NCBI RefSeq assembly: GCF_043099285.1
Contig: NZ_CP170723.1
Location: forward strand, 3,906,001-3,970,000
Origin: Oryzobacter telluris
GTDB lineage: Bacteria; Actinomycetota; Actinomycetes; Actinomycetales; Dermatophilaceae
DNA: 64,000 bases
Direction: 5' to 3'
Below are positions 16,267 to 24,063 of this stretch, one piece after another. Made by a program: the position numbers and the translations under genes. Position 1 is the stretch's first letter; each line of letters starts with the position of its first letter. The notes under the pieces were generated by a model that made no database searches, was not told the origin of the DNA, and saw only the letters and a list, made by a program, of their open reading frames with translations.

Positions 16267-16521
16267 ATGAAGGCGGGAACCCAGTTCACGGGCACGGTGG
16301 CCGCGGGCGCCACGAAGACGTGGTTCACCCACTCGTGGAAGCCCGAGAGCCACGTCGTGTGGACCGTGGTCCCGGTGACCCCCGGTCCGGGGGCGCCGCA
16401 GATCGAGTGGAGCGTCAAGGTGCAGCGGGCGTCCGCGACCCTGCTGACCTACCACCTGACGATCAAGAACCTGTCGGCCGCGCCGGTCGACATCGAGGCG
16501 AGGTACGCGATCCTCAACTGA
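16267..16521 (+). CDS. 84-residue protein repeating the peptidase C-terminal domain
   Basis: A single domain that aligns along its whole length with residues 291-375 of the preceding peptidase. Shared landmarks are GTQF-GTV-AG-TK-WFT near the start, WTVVP in the middle and ARY-I at the end; I estimate roughly half the positions are identical. The start follows GGGAGAGGAGCGCAGC, a good ribosome site. There is no signal peptide. It could compete with or cap the peptidase's domain, or bind the same partner. A short palindrome GGCCGATCGGCC (16526-16537) follows and may end both this operon and the convergent gene. Confidence 0.85.
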   Translation: MKAGTQFTGTVAAGATKTWFTHSWKPESHVVWTVVPVTPGPGAPQIEWSVKVQRASATLLTYHLTIKNLSAAPVDIEARYAILN

Positions 16522-16537
16522 GGCAGGCCGATCGGCC

Positions 16538-18943
16538 TCAGCTGAGGTGGTGGGGCTGCACCTCGCTGCGGTGGCCGTGGTCGCTGCCGGCCTTGGCGCC
16601 GTGGTGGGTGCCGTGGTGGCGGGCGACGCCCGGCGCCGTGAAGCGCACGATGACGGCCTTGGAGACCGGGCAGTTGCTGCCCTCCGCCACCGAGTCGAGC
16701 GGCACGAGGACGTTGCACTCGGGGTAGTACGCCGCGGCGCACCCCCGTGCCGTCGGGTACGACACGACCCGGAAGTCCTTCGCGACCCGTTCCGAGCCGT
16801 CGGTCCAGACCGAGACGATGTCGACGAGCCGTCCCTCGTCGAGCCCGAGGTGCGCCATGTCGTCGGGGTGCACGAGGACGACCTGACGCCCGCCCGCCAG
16901 CCCCCGGTAGCGGTCGTCGTGGCCGTAGATCGTGGTGTTGAACTGGTCGTGGCTGCGGATCGTCTGCAGCACCAGGTGCCCCTCGGGGACCTCGAGCACC
17001 TCCAGCGGGCTCACGGCGAACTCAGCCCGGCCGGAGGGCGTCTCGAAGGTGCGGCTGTCGCGCGGGGGGTGCGGCAGCACGAAGCCGCCGGGACGGTTCA
17101 CCTTCTCCTCGTAGGCGTCGCAGCCCGGCACGACCCGCGAGATGTGCCGCCGGATGGCGCGGTAGTCCTCGGCCATCACCGACCAGTCGATGCGCGAGCC
17201 CTCCGGCCCGTCACCGAGGGTGGCCTCGGCCAGGCGGCAGACGATCCACGGCTCGCCGTGCAGCAACGAGCCCGCGGGCTCGTTGCGCCCCACCGACAGG
17301 TGCACGCTCGACATCGAGTCCTCGACCGTGACGCCCTGCCACCCCGCGGCGGTGACGTCGCGCTCGGTGCGGCCCAGGCAGGGCAGGACCAGCATCGTCC
17401 CGCCCGCCAGCACGTGGGTGCGGTTGAGCTTGGTCGAGACCTGCACGTTGAGGTCGACCGAGCGGAGCACCGAGTGCGTGAGCTCGGAGTCGGGGGTCGC
17501 GGCGGCGAAGTTGCCGCCGAGACCCACCATGACCCGGATGCGCGCCTCCGCCATCGCCCGGATCGTGTTGACGACGTCGTGGCCCCGCTCGCGCGGCGGG
17601 TCGAAGCCGAACTCGTCGCGCAGGGCGTCGCCGAAGTGCTCGGGGAGCTTCTCCCAGATCCCCATCGTCCGGTCCCCCTGGACGTTGGAGTGCCCGCGCA
17701 CGGGGCACAGCCCGGCGCCGGGCTTGCCGATGTTCCCCTGCAGCAGCGCGACGTTGGTGATCTCCTTGATCGTCGCGACGGCGTTGCGGTGCTGGGTGAT
17801 GCCCATCGCCCAGCAGAAGACGGTGCGGCGCGAGGCCGCGAGGAGGTCGGCGACCCGCTCGATCTGCGCCCACTCCAAGCCGGTGGCCCGCAGGACCTCG
17901 TCGCGGTCGACCAGGCGGACGAACTCCTTCCACGTCTCGAACCCGGTCGTGTGGCGGTCGACGAAGTCGTGGTCGACGGCGTCGCGCTCGAGCAGCAGCG
18001 CACCCAGGGCCTGGAAGAGGGCGAGGTCGCCGTTGCTGCGGATCGGCAGGTACTCGCTGGCCAGGTGGGTGCTCAGGCCCACGACCCCCTTGGCGTGCTG
18101 CGGGTTGTCGAAGGCCATCAGCCCGGTCTCGGGCAGGGGGTTCACGGCGACGACCCGCCCCCCGCCCTCCACGCACTTCTCGAGGGCGCTGAGCATCCGG
18201 GGGTGGTTGGTGCCGGGGTTCTGGCCGATGACGAGGACGAGCTCGGCCTCCTGCACGTCCTGCAGGCTCACCGACCCCTTGCCGATGCCGATCGACTCGG
18301 CGAGAGCGACCGAGGTCGACTCGTGGCACATGTTCGAGCAGTCCGGCAGGTTGTTCGTGCCGAAGGCCCGCGCGAAGAGCTGGAAGACGAACGCGGCCTC
18401 GTTCGAGGCCCTGCCGCTCGTGTAGAAGACGGCCTCGTCCGGGTCGTCGAGGGAGCGCAGGGTGTCCCCGACGAGCGCGACGGCGTCCTCCCACGAGATC
18501 GGCTCGTAGTGGGACCGACCGGGTCGCAGCACCATCGGCTCGGTGATCCGCCCCTGCTGCCCGAGCCGGTAGTCGCTCCACGTCGCGAGCTCGGAGACGG
18601 GGTGCCGGGCGAAGAAGTCGCGGTCCGCCCGTCGGCGGGTGCCCTCCTCGGCCACGGCCTTGGCCCCGTTCTCGCAGAACTCGGCGAACGAGCGGTGCTC
18701 CGGGTCGGGGTCGGGCCACGCGCAGCCCATGCAGTCGAAGCCGTCGGCCTGGTTGAGCCGGCCCAGCGTGGTCAGGCTGCGCAGCGGCCCCATCTGCCCG
18801 GCCGCCCGGTTCACGGCGACCGCGACGGCCTCGACCCCCGCCGCCGCCGACCGCATCCGGTGCCGGTCGACGTCGGTCGGGTCGACGTCGCCGTCGGGTG
18901 CTCCGCGCCAGGGGTCGAGCATCCGGGACAGTCGTGACGTCAT
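16538..18943 (-). CDS. FdhF/YdeP-family molybdopterin oxidoreductase
   Basis: An 801-residue protein of the formate-dehydrogenase-like family that includes E. coli YdeP. FDCMGCAWPDPD (69-80) and FCENGAKAVAEE (89-100) are typical of this subfamily, and SNMCHEST (203-210) supplies Cys206 as the likely molybdenum ligand. The classical N-terminal CxxCxxxC iron-sulfur motif of FdhF is not present in its usual form. The reaction in this subfamily is not established; YdeP has been linked to acid resistance. No other formate dehydrogenase subunits or FdhD lie nearby. It is followed on the same strand by no gene, and ends 16 bp from the convergent 84-residue gene. Confidence 0.88.
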   Translation of the reverse strand: MTSRLSRMLDPWRGAPDGDVDPTDVDRHRMRSAAAGVEAVAVAVNRAAGQMGPLRSLTTLGRLNQADGFDCMGCAWPDPDPEHRSFAEFCENGAKAVAEEGTRRRADRDFFARHPVSELATWSDYRLGQQGRITEPMVLRPGRSHYEPISWEDAVALVGDTLRSLDDPDEAVFYTSGRASNEAAFVFQLFARAFGTNNLPDCSNMCHESTSVALAESIGIGKGSVSLQDVQEAELVLVIGQNPGTNHPRMLSALEKCVEGGGRVVAVNPLPETGLMAFDNPQHAKGVVGLSTHLASEYLPIRSNGDLALFQALGALLLERDAVDHDFVDRHTTGFETWKEFVRLVDRDEVLRATGLEWAQIERVADLLAASRRTVFCWAMGITQHRNAVATIKEITNVALLQGNIGKPGAGLCPVRGHSNVQGDRTMGIWEKLPEHFGDALRDEFGFDPPRERGHDVVNTIRAMAEARIRVMVGLGGNFAAATPDSELTHSVLRSVDLNVQVSTKLNRTHVLAGGTMLVLPCLGRTERDVTAAGWQGVTVEDSMSSVHLSVGRNEPAGSLLHGEPWIVCRLAEATLGDGPEGSRIDWSVMAEDYRAIRRHISRVVPGCDAYEEKVNRPGGFVLPHPPRDSRTFETPSGRAEFAVSPLEVLEVPEGHLVLQTIRSHDQFNTTIYGHDDRYRGLAGGRQVVLVHPDDMAHLGLDEGRLVDIVSVWTDGSERVAKDFRVVSYPTARGCAAAYYPECNVLVPLDSVAEGSNCPVSKAVIVRFTAPGVARHHGTHHGAKAGSDHGHRSEVQPHHLS

Positions 18944-19019
18944 CGGGCCACTCTCGCAGCGGGTCCGGCCCGGCGGCCCGCCCGGTACCTGTGGGTCAGC
19001 CGTGCGTTCTCCGGGCAGG

Positions 19020-19718
19020 TCAGAGGCCCGGGGTGTCCCAGCCGTACGTGACCTCGGGGCGGCCCACCCCGGGGTACCGGTTCCCGCGCCGGGCGCGGCC
19101 GCTGTCGACGAGGTGCTCGGCGTACCGCCGTGCCGTGACCCGGCTGACCCCGAGCAGGTCGCCCAGCTCGGCGGCCGAGAGCGGGTCGCCGGCCTCGCGC
19201 AGGGCCGCCACCGCGCGGGCCAGGAGGTCCTCGGTCATCCCCTTGGGCACCGTGGTGGTCGAGGCGGGCCGCAGCCGGGCGAACACCGAGTCGACCTGGG
19301 CCTGGGTGTCGGCCTCCGCCGCGCCGCCGAGCTGCTCGCGGTAGGCCCGGTACGACTCCAGCCGGTCGCGCAGGGTAGGGAAGACGAAGGGCTTGAGGAC
19401 GTACTGCACCACCCCCAGCGACACCGCCGCCCGCACCATCTCCAGGTCACGCTGCGACGTCACCGCGATGACGTCGGCCGCGTGCCCGTGCCCGCGCATC
19501 GCCCGCACGACGTCGAGGCCGGGGAGGTCGGGCAGGCCCATGTCGAGCAGGACGAGGTCGACCTGCCCGCGGTCGAGGTGGCGCAGGGCGTCGCGCGCGG
19601 TGAGGGCGACGCCGGCCACCTCGAACCCGGCGACGCGCCCCACGTAGGCGGCGTGCGCCTCGGCGACGACCGGGTCGTCCTCGACGACGAGGACCACGAT
19701 GCGTCCGTCGGGGGTCAC
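19020..19718 (-). CDS. Response regulator, CitB/DcuR type
   Basis: A 232-residue two-domain regulator. Residues 6-125 are a receiver with acidic pocket VEDD (12-15), phosphoacceptor Asp59 in LVLLDMGLPD and the conserved Lys in VLKPF. The C-terminal part (ELGDLLGVSRVTARRYAEHL) is the helix-turn-helix of CitB/DcuR-type regulators. Its GTG overlaps the stop of the histidine kinase gene by 4 bp. The gene lies beside and divergent from a DctA-type carrier, so control of dicarboxylate uptake is the likely role. Confidence 0.92.
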   Translation of the reverse strand: MTPDGRIVVLVVEDDPVVAEAHAAYVGRVAGFEVAGVALTARDALRHLDRGQVDLVLLDMGLPDLPGLDVVRAMRGHGHAADVIAVTSQRDLEMVRAAVSLGVVQYVLKPFVFPTLRDRLESYRAYREQLGGAAEADTQAQVDSVFARLRPASTTTVPKGMTEDLLARAVAALREAGDPLSAAELGDLLGVSRVTARRYAEHLVDSGRARRGNRYPGVGRPEVTYGWDTPGL

Positions 19719-21286
19719 GCCGACACCAGGGGCAGCGTGACGGTGACCCGTCCCCCGGGCGGCGGGCCCACCTCGAGCGTCCCGCCCAGCCGGGTGACGG
19801 TGTGCCGCACCAGGGCCAGGCCGAGACCACGGCCCCCGACACCGTCGGACGGCTTGGTCGAGAACCCGCGCTCGAGGACGCGCTCGCGCATCTCGTCAGG
19901 GATGCCGGGCCCGGTGTCGGAGACGACGAGCTCGACCCGGTCGCCGACGGTGCGGGCGGTGAGCTCGACCCGGCGCTCCCCCGGCGTCCCGGTCACCGCG
20001 TCGAGGGCGTTGTCGACGAGGTTGCCCACCACGGTGACGACGTCGTGCGGCGACGCCGTGCCGGTCGGCCAGGCCAGGTCCGGGTCGATGACGAGGTCCA
20101 CCCCGCGCTCGTGCGCCTCGGCGGCCTTGCCGAGCAGCAGCGCCGAGAGGGTGGGGTCCTCGACCCCGTCGACGACCCGGTCGGTGAGGTGCTGGGCCCG
20201 CTCGAGCTCCTCGGTGGCGAAGGCGACCGCCCGCTGCGGGTGGCCGAGCTCGATGAGCGAGACCATCGTGTGCAGCCGGTTGCCCGACTCGTGCGCCTGC
20301 GAGCGCAGCGCCTCGGTGAGGCCGCGGGCCCGGCCCAGCTCGCCGGTCAGCTCCTCGAGGTCGGTGCGGTCGCGGATCGTCACGACCGAGCCGAGGTCGG
20401 CCCCGTCGCGCTGGGCGCGCGACTTGTTGAGGACGAGGACGCGCTCGTCGGTGACGTGGAGGTCGTCCTCGCGGGCGTCGGCGTCGGTGATGGCGCGCAC
20501 GAGCGGTGCGGCGAGGCCGAGGTCGGCCACGAGCGCGCCGGACGGGTCGTCCTCGAGGCCGAGCAGGCGCCGCGCCTCGTCGTTGGCGAGCCGGACGCGT
20601 CCCTCGGTGTCGACGAGGACCAGGCCCTCGGTCACCGAGCGCAGCACGGCCTCGTGGTAGTCGTGCATGTCCTGCAGCTCGCCCGCCGACAGGCCGCGGG
20701 TCTGCCGGCGCACCCGGCGCGCGATGAGCGCCGCCCCGATCCCGCCGAGCACCCCGGCCACGAGACCGGCCACCGCGAGCGGCACGAGCTCGGCCGTCAT
20801 CAGCTCGTCGACGTCGCCCTTGCTCACGCCGACGGCCACGAGCCCCACGACCTCCGGCCCGTGGAGCACGGGCACCACCGCCCGGCGGCTCGGCCCGAGG
20901 GTGCCGACGTAGTCCTCGAGCACCGTCCCGCCGGCCAGCGCGGCCTCGGTGTGCCCGAGGAAGGTCTTCCCGATCTGGGCGGGGTCGGGGTGGCTGTAGC
21001 GGACCCCCTGCGGGCTCATGATGACGACGAAGTCGGTCCCGGTGCGCAGCCGCACGCCCTCGGCGAGGGTCTGCAGCGACCCGGTCGTGTTCCGCCCGCG
21101 GACGCCGTCGACGACCTCCGGCTCGGCCGCCACCGACTGCGCCACGGCGAGCACCTGGGTGGTCGCCTGCTGGGTCACGGCGCGGCGGGCCTGGGCGTAC
21201 GCGGCCGCGAGGCCGGCCAGCACGACGGTCGCCACCAGCGCCACGACCAGCGCCGTCGTCTGGGCCGCGACGCTGCGCCTCAACAC
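19715..21286 (-). CDS. Sensor histidine kinase, CitA/DcuS type
   Basis: About 523 residues. TTALVVALVATVVLAGLAAA is the first membrane helix, followed by a periplasmic-type PAS/Cache sensor (FVVIMSPQGVRYSHPDP, ALAGGTVLEDYVGTLG) and a second helix (LVPLAVAGLVAGVLGGIGAA). A cytoplasmic PAS domain and a SpoOB-type dimerisation helix with phosphoacceptor His in SQAHESGNRLHTM come next. The ATPase domain has NLVDNALDAV and GRGLGLALVRH. The family senses C4-dicarboxylates or citrate. The start is taken as the GTG before LRRSVAAQ; a weak ribosome site makes it uncertain by a few codons. It shares a 120-bp upstream region with dctA. Confidence 0.9.
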   Translation of the reverse strand: MLRRSVAAQTTALVVALVATVVLAGLAAAYAQARRAVTQQATTQVLAVAQSVAAEPEVVDGVRGRNTTGSLQTLAEGVRLRTGTDFVVIMSPQGVRYSHPDPAQIGKTFLGHTEAALAGGTVLEDYVGTLGPSRRAVVPVLHGPEVVGLVAVGVSKGDVDELMTAELVPLAVAGLVAGVLGGIGAALIARRVRRQTRGLSAGELQDMHDYHEAVLRSVTEGLVLVDTEGRVRLANDEARRLLGLEDDPSGALVADLGLAAPLVRAITDADAREDDLHVTDERVLVLNKSRAQRDGADLGSVVTIRDRTDLEELTGELGRARGLTEALRSQAHESGNRLHTMVSLIELGHPQRAVAFATEELERAQHLTDRVVDGVEDPTLSALLLGKAAEAHERGVDLVIDPDLAWPTGTASPHDVVTVVGNLVDNALDAVTGTPGERRVELTARTVGDRVELVVSDTGPGIPDEMRERVLERGFSTKPSDGVGGRGLGLALVRHTVTRLGGTLEVGPPPGGRVTVTLPLVSA

Positions 21287-21406
21287 GCGCTCAGCCCCGC
21301 GGAGCGGCAGGGTGGCCCGTGAACACTGCGTACACAACGGTGACGATAGCCCGCGCAGTCGCCACCCTCGATCGACGGCACCCGCCCGGACAAAGGAGTT
21401 CGCGCC

Positions 21407-22804
21407 ATGAGCAGCACCCTCGACCAGCCCACGACCCCAGGGGGTCACGCGGCGCCACCGAAGCGGGACCGCACCCACTTCCTCTACATCGCCGTGATCG
21501 TCGCGATGCTCGCCGGCATCTTCGTCGGCTTCGTCTTCCCGGAGTTCGGCAAGGAGCTCAAGCCGCTCGGGACGTTCTTCGTCAACCTCATCAAGATGAT
21601 GATCGGCCCGATCATCTTCGTGACGATCGTCCTCGGCATCGGCTCGGTGAAGCGCGCGGCCCAGGTCGGCAAGGTCGGCGGCCTGGCGCTGGGCTACTTC
21701 CTCGGGATGTCGACCGTCGCGCTGGCCATCGGGCTCATCGTCGGCAACTTCGTCAAGCCCGGCGCGGGGCTCAACCTCACCGACGAGCTCGCCAAGAGCG
21801 GCCAGGCGGCCGTCTCCTCCGAGGCCGAGACGACCACCGAGTTCATCCTCGGCCTCGTCCCCGACACCCTCGTCTCCGCGCTCACCTCGGGCTCGGTGCT
21901 CCAGGCGCTGCTCGTGGCGCTGCTCGTCGGGTTCGCCCTGCAGAAGATGGGCCCGGCCGGTGAGCCGATCCTGCGCGGCATCAAGCACGTCGAGAAGCTC
22001 GTCTTCCGGCTCATGGCGATGATCATGTGGCTCGCCCCGGTGGCCGCGTTCGGCGCGATGGCCGCGGTCGTCGGCGCCACCGGCATCGACGCCCTCAAGA
22101 GTCTGGGCCTGATCATGGTCGCGTTCTACGCCACCTGCGCGATCTTCGTCTTCGGCGTGCTGGGCACCCTGCTGCGCGTCGTCGCCGGGATGAACGTGTG
22201 GTCGCTGTTCAGGTACCTGGCCCGCGAGTTCCTCCTCATCCTGTCGACCTCGTCGTCGGAGTCGGCGCTGCCCCGCCTCATCGCGAAGATGGAGCACCTC
22301 GGCGTCTCCCGCCCGGTCGTCGGCATCACGGTGCCCACGGGGTACTCGTTCAACCTCGACGGCACGGCGATCTACCTGACGATGGCCTCGCTGTTCATCG
22401 CCGAGGCGCTCGACAAGCCGTTCTCCATCGGCCAGCAGATCTCGCTGCTCGTCTTCATGATCATCGCGAGCAAGGGCGCGGCGGGCGTCACCGGTGCGGG
22501 GCTGGCCACGCTGGCCGGTGGCCTGCAGTCGCACCGCCCCGACCTCGTCGACGGCGTCGGCTTCATCGTCGGCATCGACCGGATGATGAGCGAGGCGCGC
22601 GCCCTGACGAACTTCGCCGGCAACGCCATCGCCACGGTCCTCATCGGGACCTGGGTCGGCGAGATCGACAAGGAGCAGTGGCAGGCCGTCCTCGCCGGGG
22701 AGCGCCCGTTCGACGAGGCGACGATGATCGACGACCACGACGAGCCGGGCCCCGACCAGCGCGACCTCGTCGGCGACCCCGCCTCCCGCACCCAGGGCCA
22801 CTGA
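21407..22804 (+). CDS. dctA: C4-dicarboxylate/proton (or sodium) symporter, DctA family
   Basis: A 465-residue membrane carrier of the dicarboxylate/amino acid:cation symporter family. Diagnostic motifs are STSSSESALPRL, which forms the serine-rich re-entrant loop, GYSFNLDGTAIYLT and GVTGAGLATLA. Eight membrane helices and two hairpin loops are expected. An AAAGGAGTT ribosome site precedes the ATG. The divergent CitA/CitB-type two-component system next to it is the usual partner controlling such carriers. The acidic C-terminal tail of about 40 residues is longer than in E. coli DctA. Two large hairpins follow the gene. Confidence 0.9.
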   Translation: MSSTLDQPTTPGGHAAPPKRDRTHFLYIAVIVAMLAGIFVGFVFPEFGKELKPLGTFFVNLIKMMIGPIIFVTIVLGIGSVKRAAQVGKVGGLALGYFLGMSTVALAIGLIVGNFVKPGAGLNLTDELAKSGQAAVSSEAETTTEFILGLVPDTLVSALTSGSVLQALLVALLVGFALQKMGPAGEPILRGIKHVEKLVFRLMAMIMWLAPVAAFGAMAAVVGATGIDALKSLGLIMVAFYATCAIFVFGVLGTLLRVVAGMNVWSLFRYLAREFLLILSTSSSESALPRLIAKMEHLGVSRPVVGITVPTGYSFNLDGTAIYLTMASLFIAEALDKPFSIGQQISLLVFMIIASKGAAGVTGAGLATLAGGLQSHRPDLVDGVGFIVGIDRMMSEARALTNFAGNAIATVLIGTWVGEIDKEQWQAVLAGERPFDEATMIDDHDEPGPDQRDLVGDPASRTQGH

Positions 22805-22817
22805 CCCCCATCGCGTC

Positions 22818-22937
22818 CTACCGGGCAGTAAGGGTCGTGATCGCGACACTTACTGCCCGGTAGCACGCAGCTCAGGGCGCCACAGCGGGTGCTACCGCCT
22901 GGTACTTGGGGTGATCACCCCGCGGACCAGGCGGTAG
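22818..22937. repeat. Two perfect inverted repeats built from a shared 12-bp motif
   Basis: The first hairpin has 15-bp perfect arms (22818-22832 and 22849-22863), with a further GTCG/CGAC pairing inside the loop. The second has 12-bp perfect arms (22892-22903 and 22926-22937) enclosing the palindrome GGGGTGATCACCCC (22908-22921). All four arms carry variants of TACYGCCYGGTA, and both hairpins run from CTACCG to CGGTAG. They lie between two convergent genes and could end transcription in both directions; the shared motif also looks like a protein-binding site. Confidence 0.75.
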
Positions 22938-22962
22938 GTCGCGCCCTGGGGGAGGTGGGAGG

Positions 22963-23949
22963 TCAGGCGGCGGCGTCGAGGGTGACGACGACCTTGCCGC
23001 GGGCGCGCCCGGAGGCGACATGGTCGATGGCGTCGGCGGCCCGCTCGAGCGGGTAGGTCGCGTCGATGACGGGGCGCACCGCGCCCGCCGCGACGAGGGT
23101 GTCGAGCTCGGCGAGGTCGGTGCCGAGCTCCTTGGACACGTGCATGACGAGCCGGTGCCGGACGAACGGGCTCAGCAGGGCCGCGGCGGCCGAGCGGTGG
23201 ACCCCGTCGGTGAACCGGCCACCCTGCGTCCCGATGCAGACGAGCGTGCCGCGCTCGGCGAGGACGCGGCGCAGGTCGCGCCGCCGGCGGTTGCTCATGA
23301 TGTCGAGGACGACGTCGTACCGCACGCCCTCGGCGTCGATGGTGTCGTGGGTCCGGTCGAGGACGTGGGCGGCGCCGAGGGAGCGGGCCAGGTCCGCCCC
23401 GCCCGGGCCGCAGACGGCGGTGACGGTGGCCCCCGCCGCGACCGCGCACTGGACCGCGAGGTGCCCCACCCCGCCCGACGAGCCGACGACGAGGACCCGC
23501 TGGCCGGGGGCGACCCCGGCGTCGCGGACCGCCTGGTAGGCCGTGAGGCCCGAGATGGGGAGCGCCGCGGCCTCCACGGTCGACAGCCCCTCCGGCGGGT
23601 GCGCGATGCGGCCCGCCGAGGTGACGACGAGCTCGGCCAGTGACCCGTCGGCGGTGCCGTGCACGGGGTCGCCCGTCGCCCAGCCGACGACCCCGGGCCC
23701 CACGGCCTCCACGGTCCCGGCGAGGTCGCGGCCCGGGGTGCGCCACCGCGGGCTCGGGCGCCGCAGCCCGAAGGCCGGGCGGGCCATGAGCGGCAGCCCG
23801 TTCATCACGTGGACCGTGCCGCGGTCGACGGCGGCCGCGCCCACCCGGACGAGGACCTCGCCCGTGCCGGGCGAGCGGGTGGGGGCGGGGACCTCCTCGA
23901 GGCCGAGGACCTCGGTCCCGCCGTAGCGGTGCTGGACGACGGCGCGCAT
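22963..23949 (-). CDS. Zinc-independent MDR-family NAD(P)H oxidoreductase (quinone oxidoreductase type)
   Basis: A 328-residue medium-chain dehydrogenase. The N-terminal GroES-like half includes PGRDLAGTVEAVGPGV. The nucleotide-binding half includes VLVVGSSGGVGHLAVQ and LERAADAIDHVASGRARGKV. The cysteine and histidine ligands for catalytic zinc are absent, which fits quinone/enoyl reductase-like members acting on small carbonyl or quinone compounds. It is transcribed away from the TetR-DUF429 gene, and both promoters share two near-identical operator sequences, so it is the likely target of that repressor. Confidence 0.85.
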   Translation of the reverse strand: MRAVVQHRYGGTEVLGLEEVPAPTRSPGTGEVLVRVGAAAVDRGTVHVMNGLPLMARPAFGLRRPSPRWRTPGRDLAGTVEAVGPGVVGWATGDPVHGTADGSLAELVVTSAGRIAHPPEGLSTVEAAALPISGLTAYQAVRDAGVAPGQRVLVVGSSGGVGHLAVQCAVAAGATVTAVCGPGGADLARSLGAAHVLDRTHDTIDAEGVRYDVVLDIMSNRRRRDLRRVLAERGTLVCIGTQGGRFTDGVHRSAAAALLSPFVRHRLVMHVSKELGTDLAELDTLVAAGAVRPVIDATYPLERAADAIDHVASGRARGKVVVTLDAAA

Positions 23950-23957
23950 GGCGCCTC

Positions 23958-24009
23958 CTTACGGTGTAAGTCGAACGGTGATGGGTGCACGGTAGCCTTA
24001 CGTTGTAAG
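23958..24009. promoter_or_regulatory. Paired pseudo-palindromic operators between the MDR and TetR genes
   Basis: CTTACGGTGTAAG (23958-23970) and CTTACGTTGTAAG (23997-24009) differ at one base and lie 39 bp apart centre to centre. The first sits a few bases upstream of the oxidoreductase start, the second in the TetR-gene leader. This arrangement suits autoregulation and repression of the divergent gene by the adjacent TetR protein. Confidence 0.7.
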
Positions 24010-24063
24010 ATCCGGCAAGTCCCCGCCCGCCCGCCGTCCCCAAAGCACTGTTCGAGGAGCCCG

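Noticed and set aside
10048..16521. Prophage or contractile injection remnant
   Set aside because: No capsid, portal, terminase, sheath, tube, baseplate, lysis or integrase-like sequence is present, and no attachment-site repeats flank the region.
16538..18943. A true formate dehydrogenase
   Set aside because: The usual N-terminal iron-sulfur motif and the beta/gamma subunits are missing, and the sequence blocks match the YdeP-like subfamily of unknown reaction.
22818..22937. CRISPR array
   Set aside because: The repeats are inverted, only four in number and unequally spaced, with no cas genes nearby. No other regularly spaced direct repeats occur in the window.
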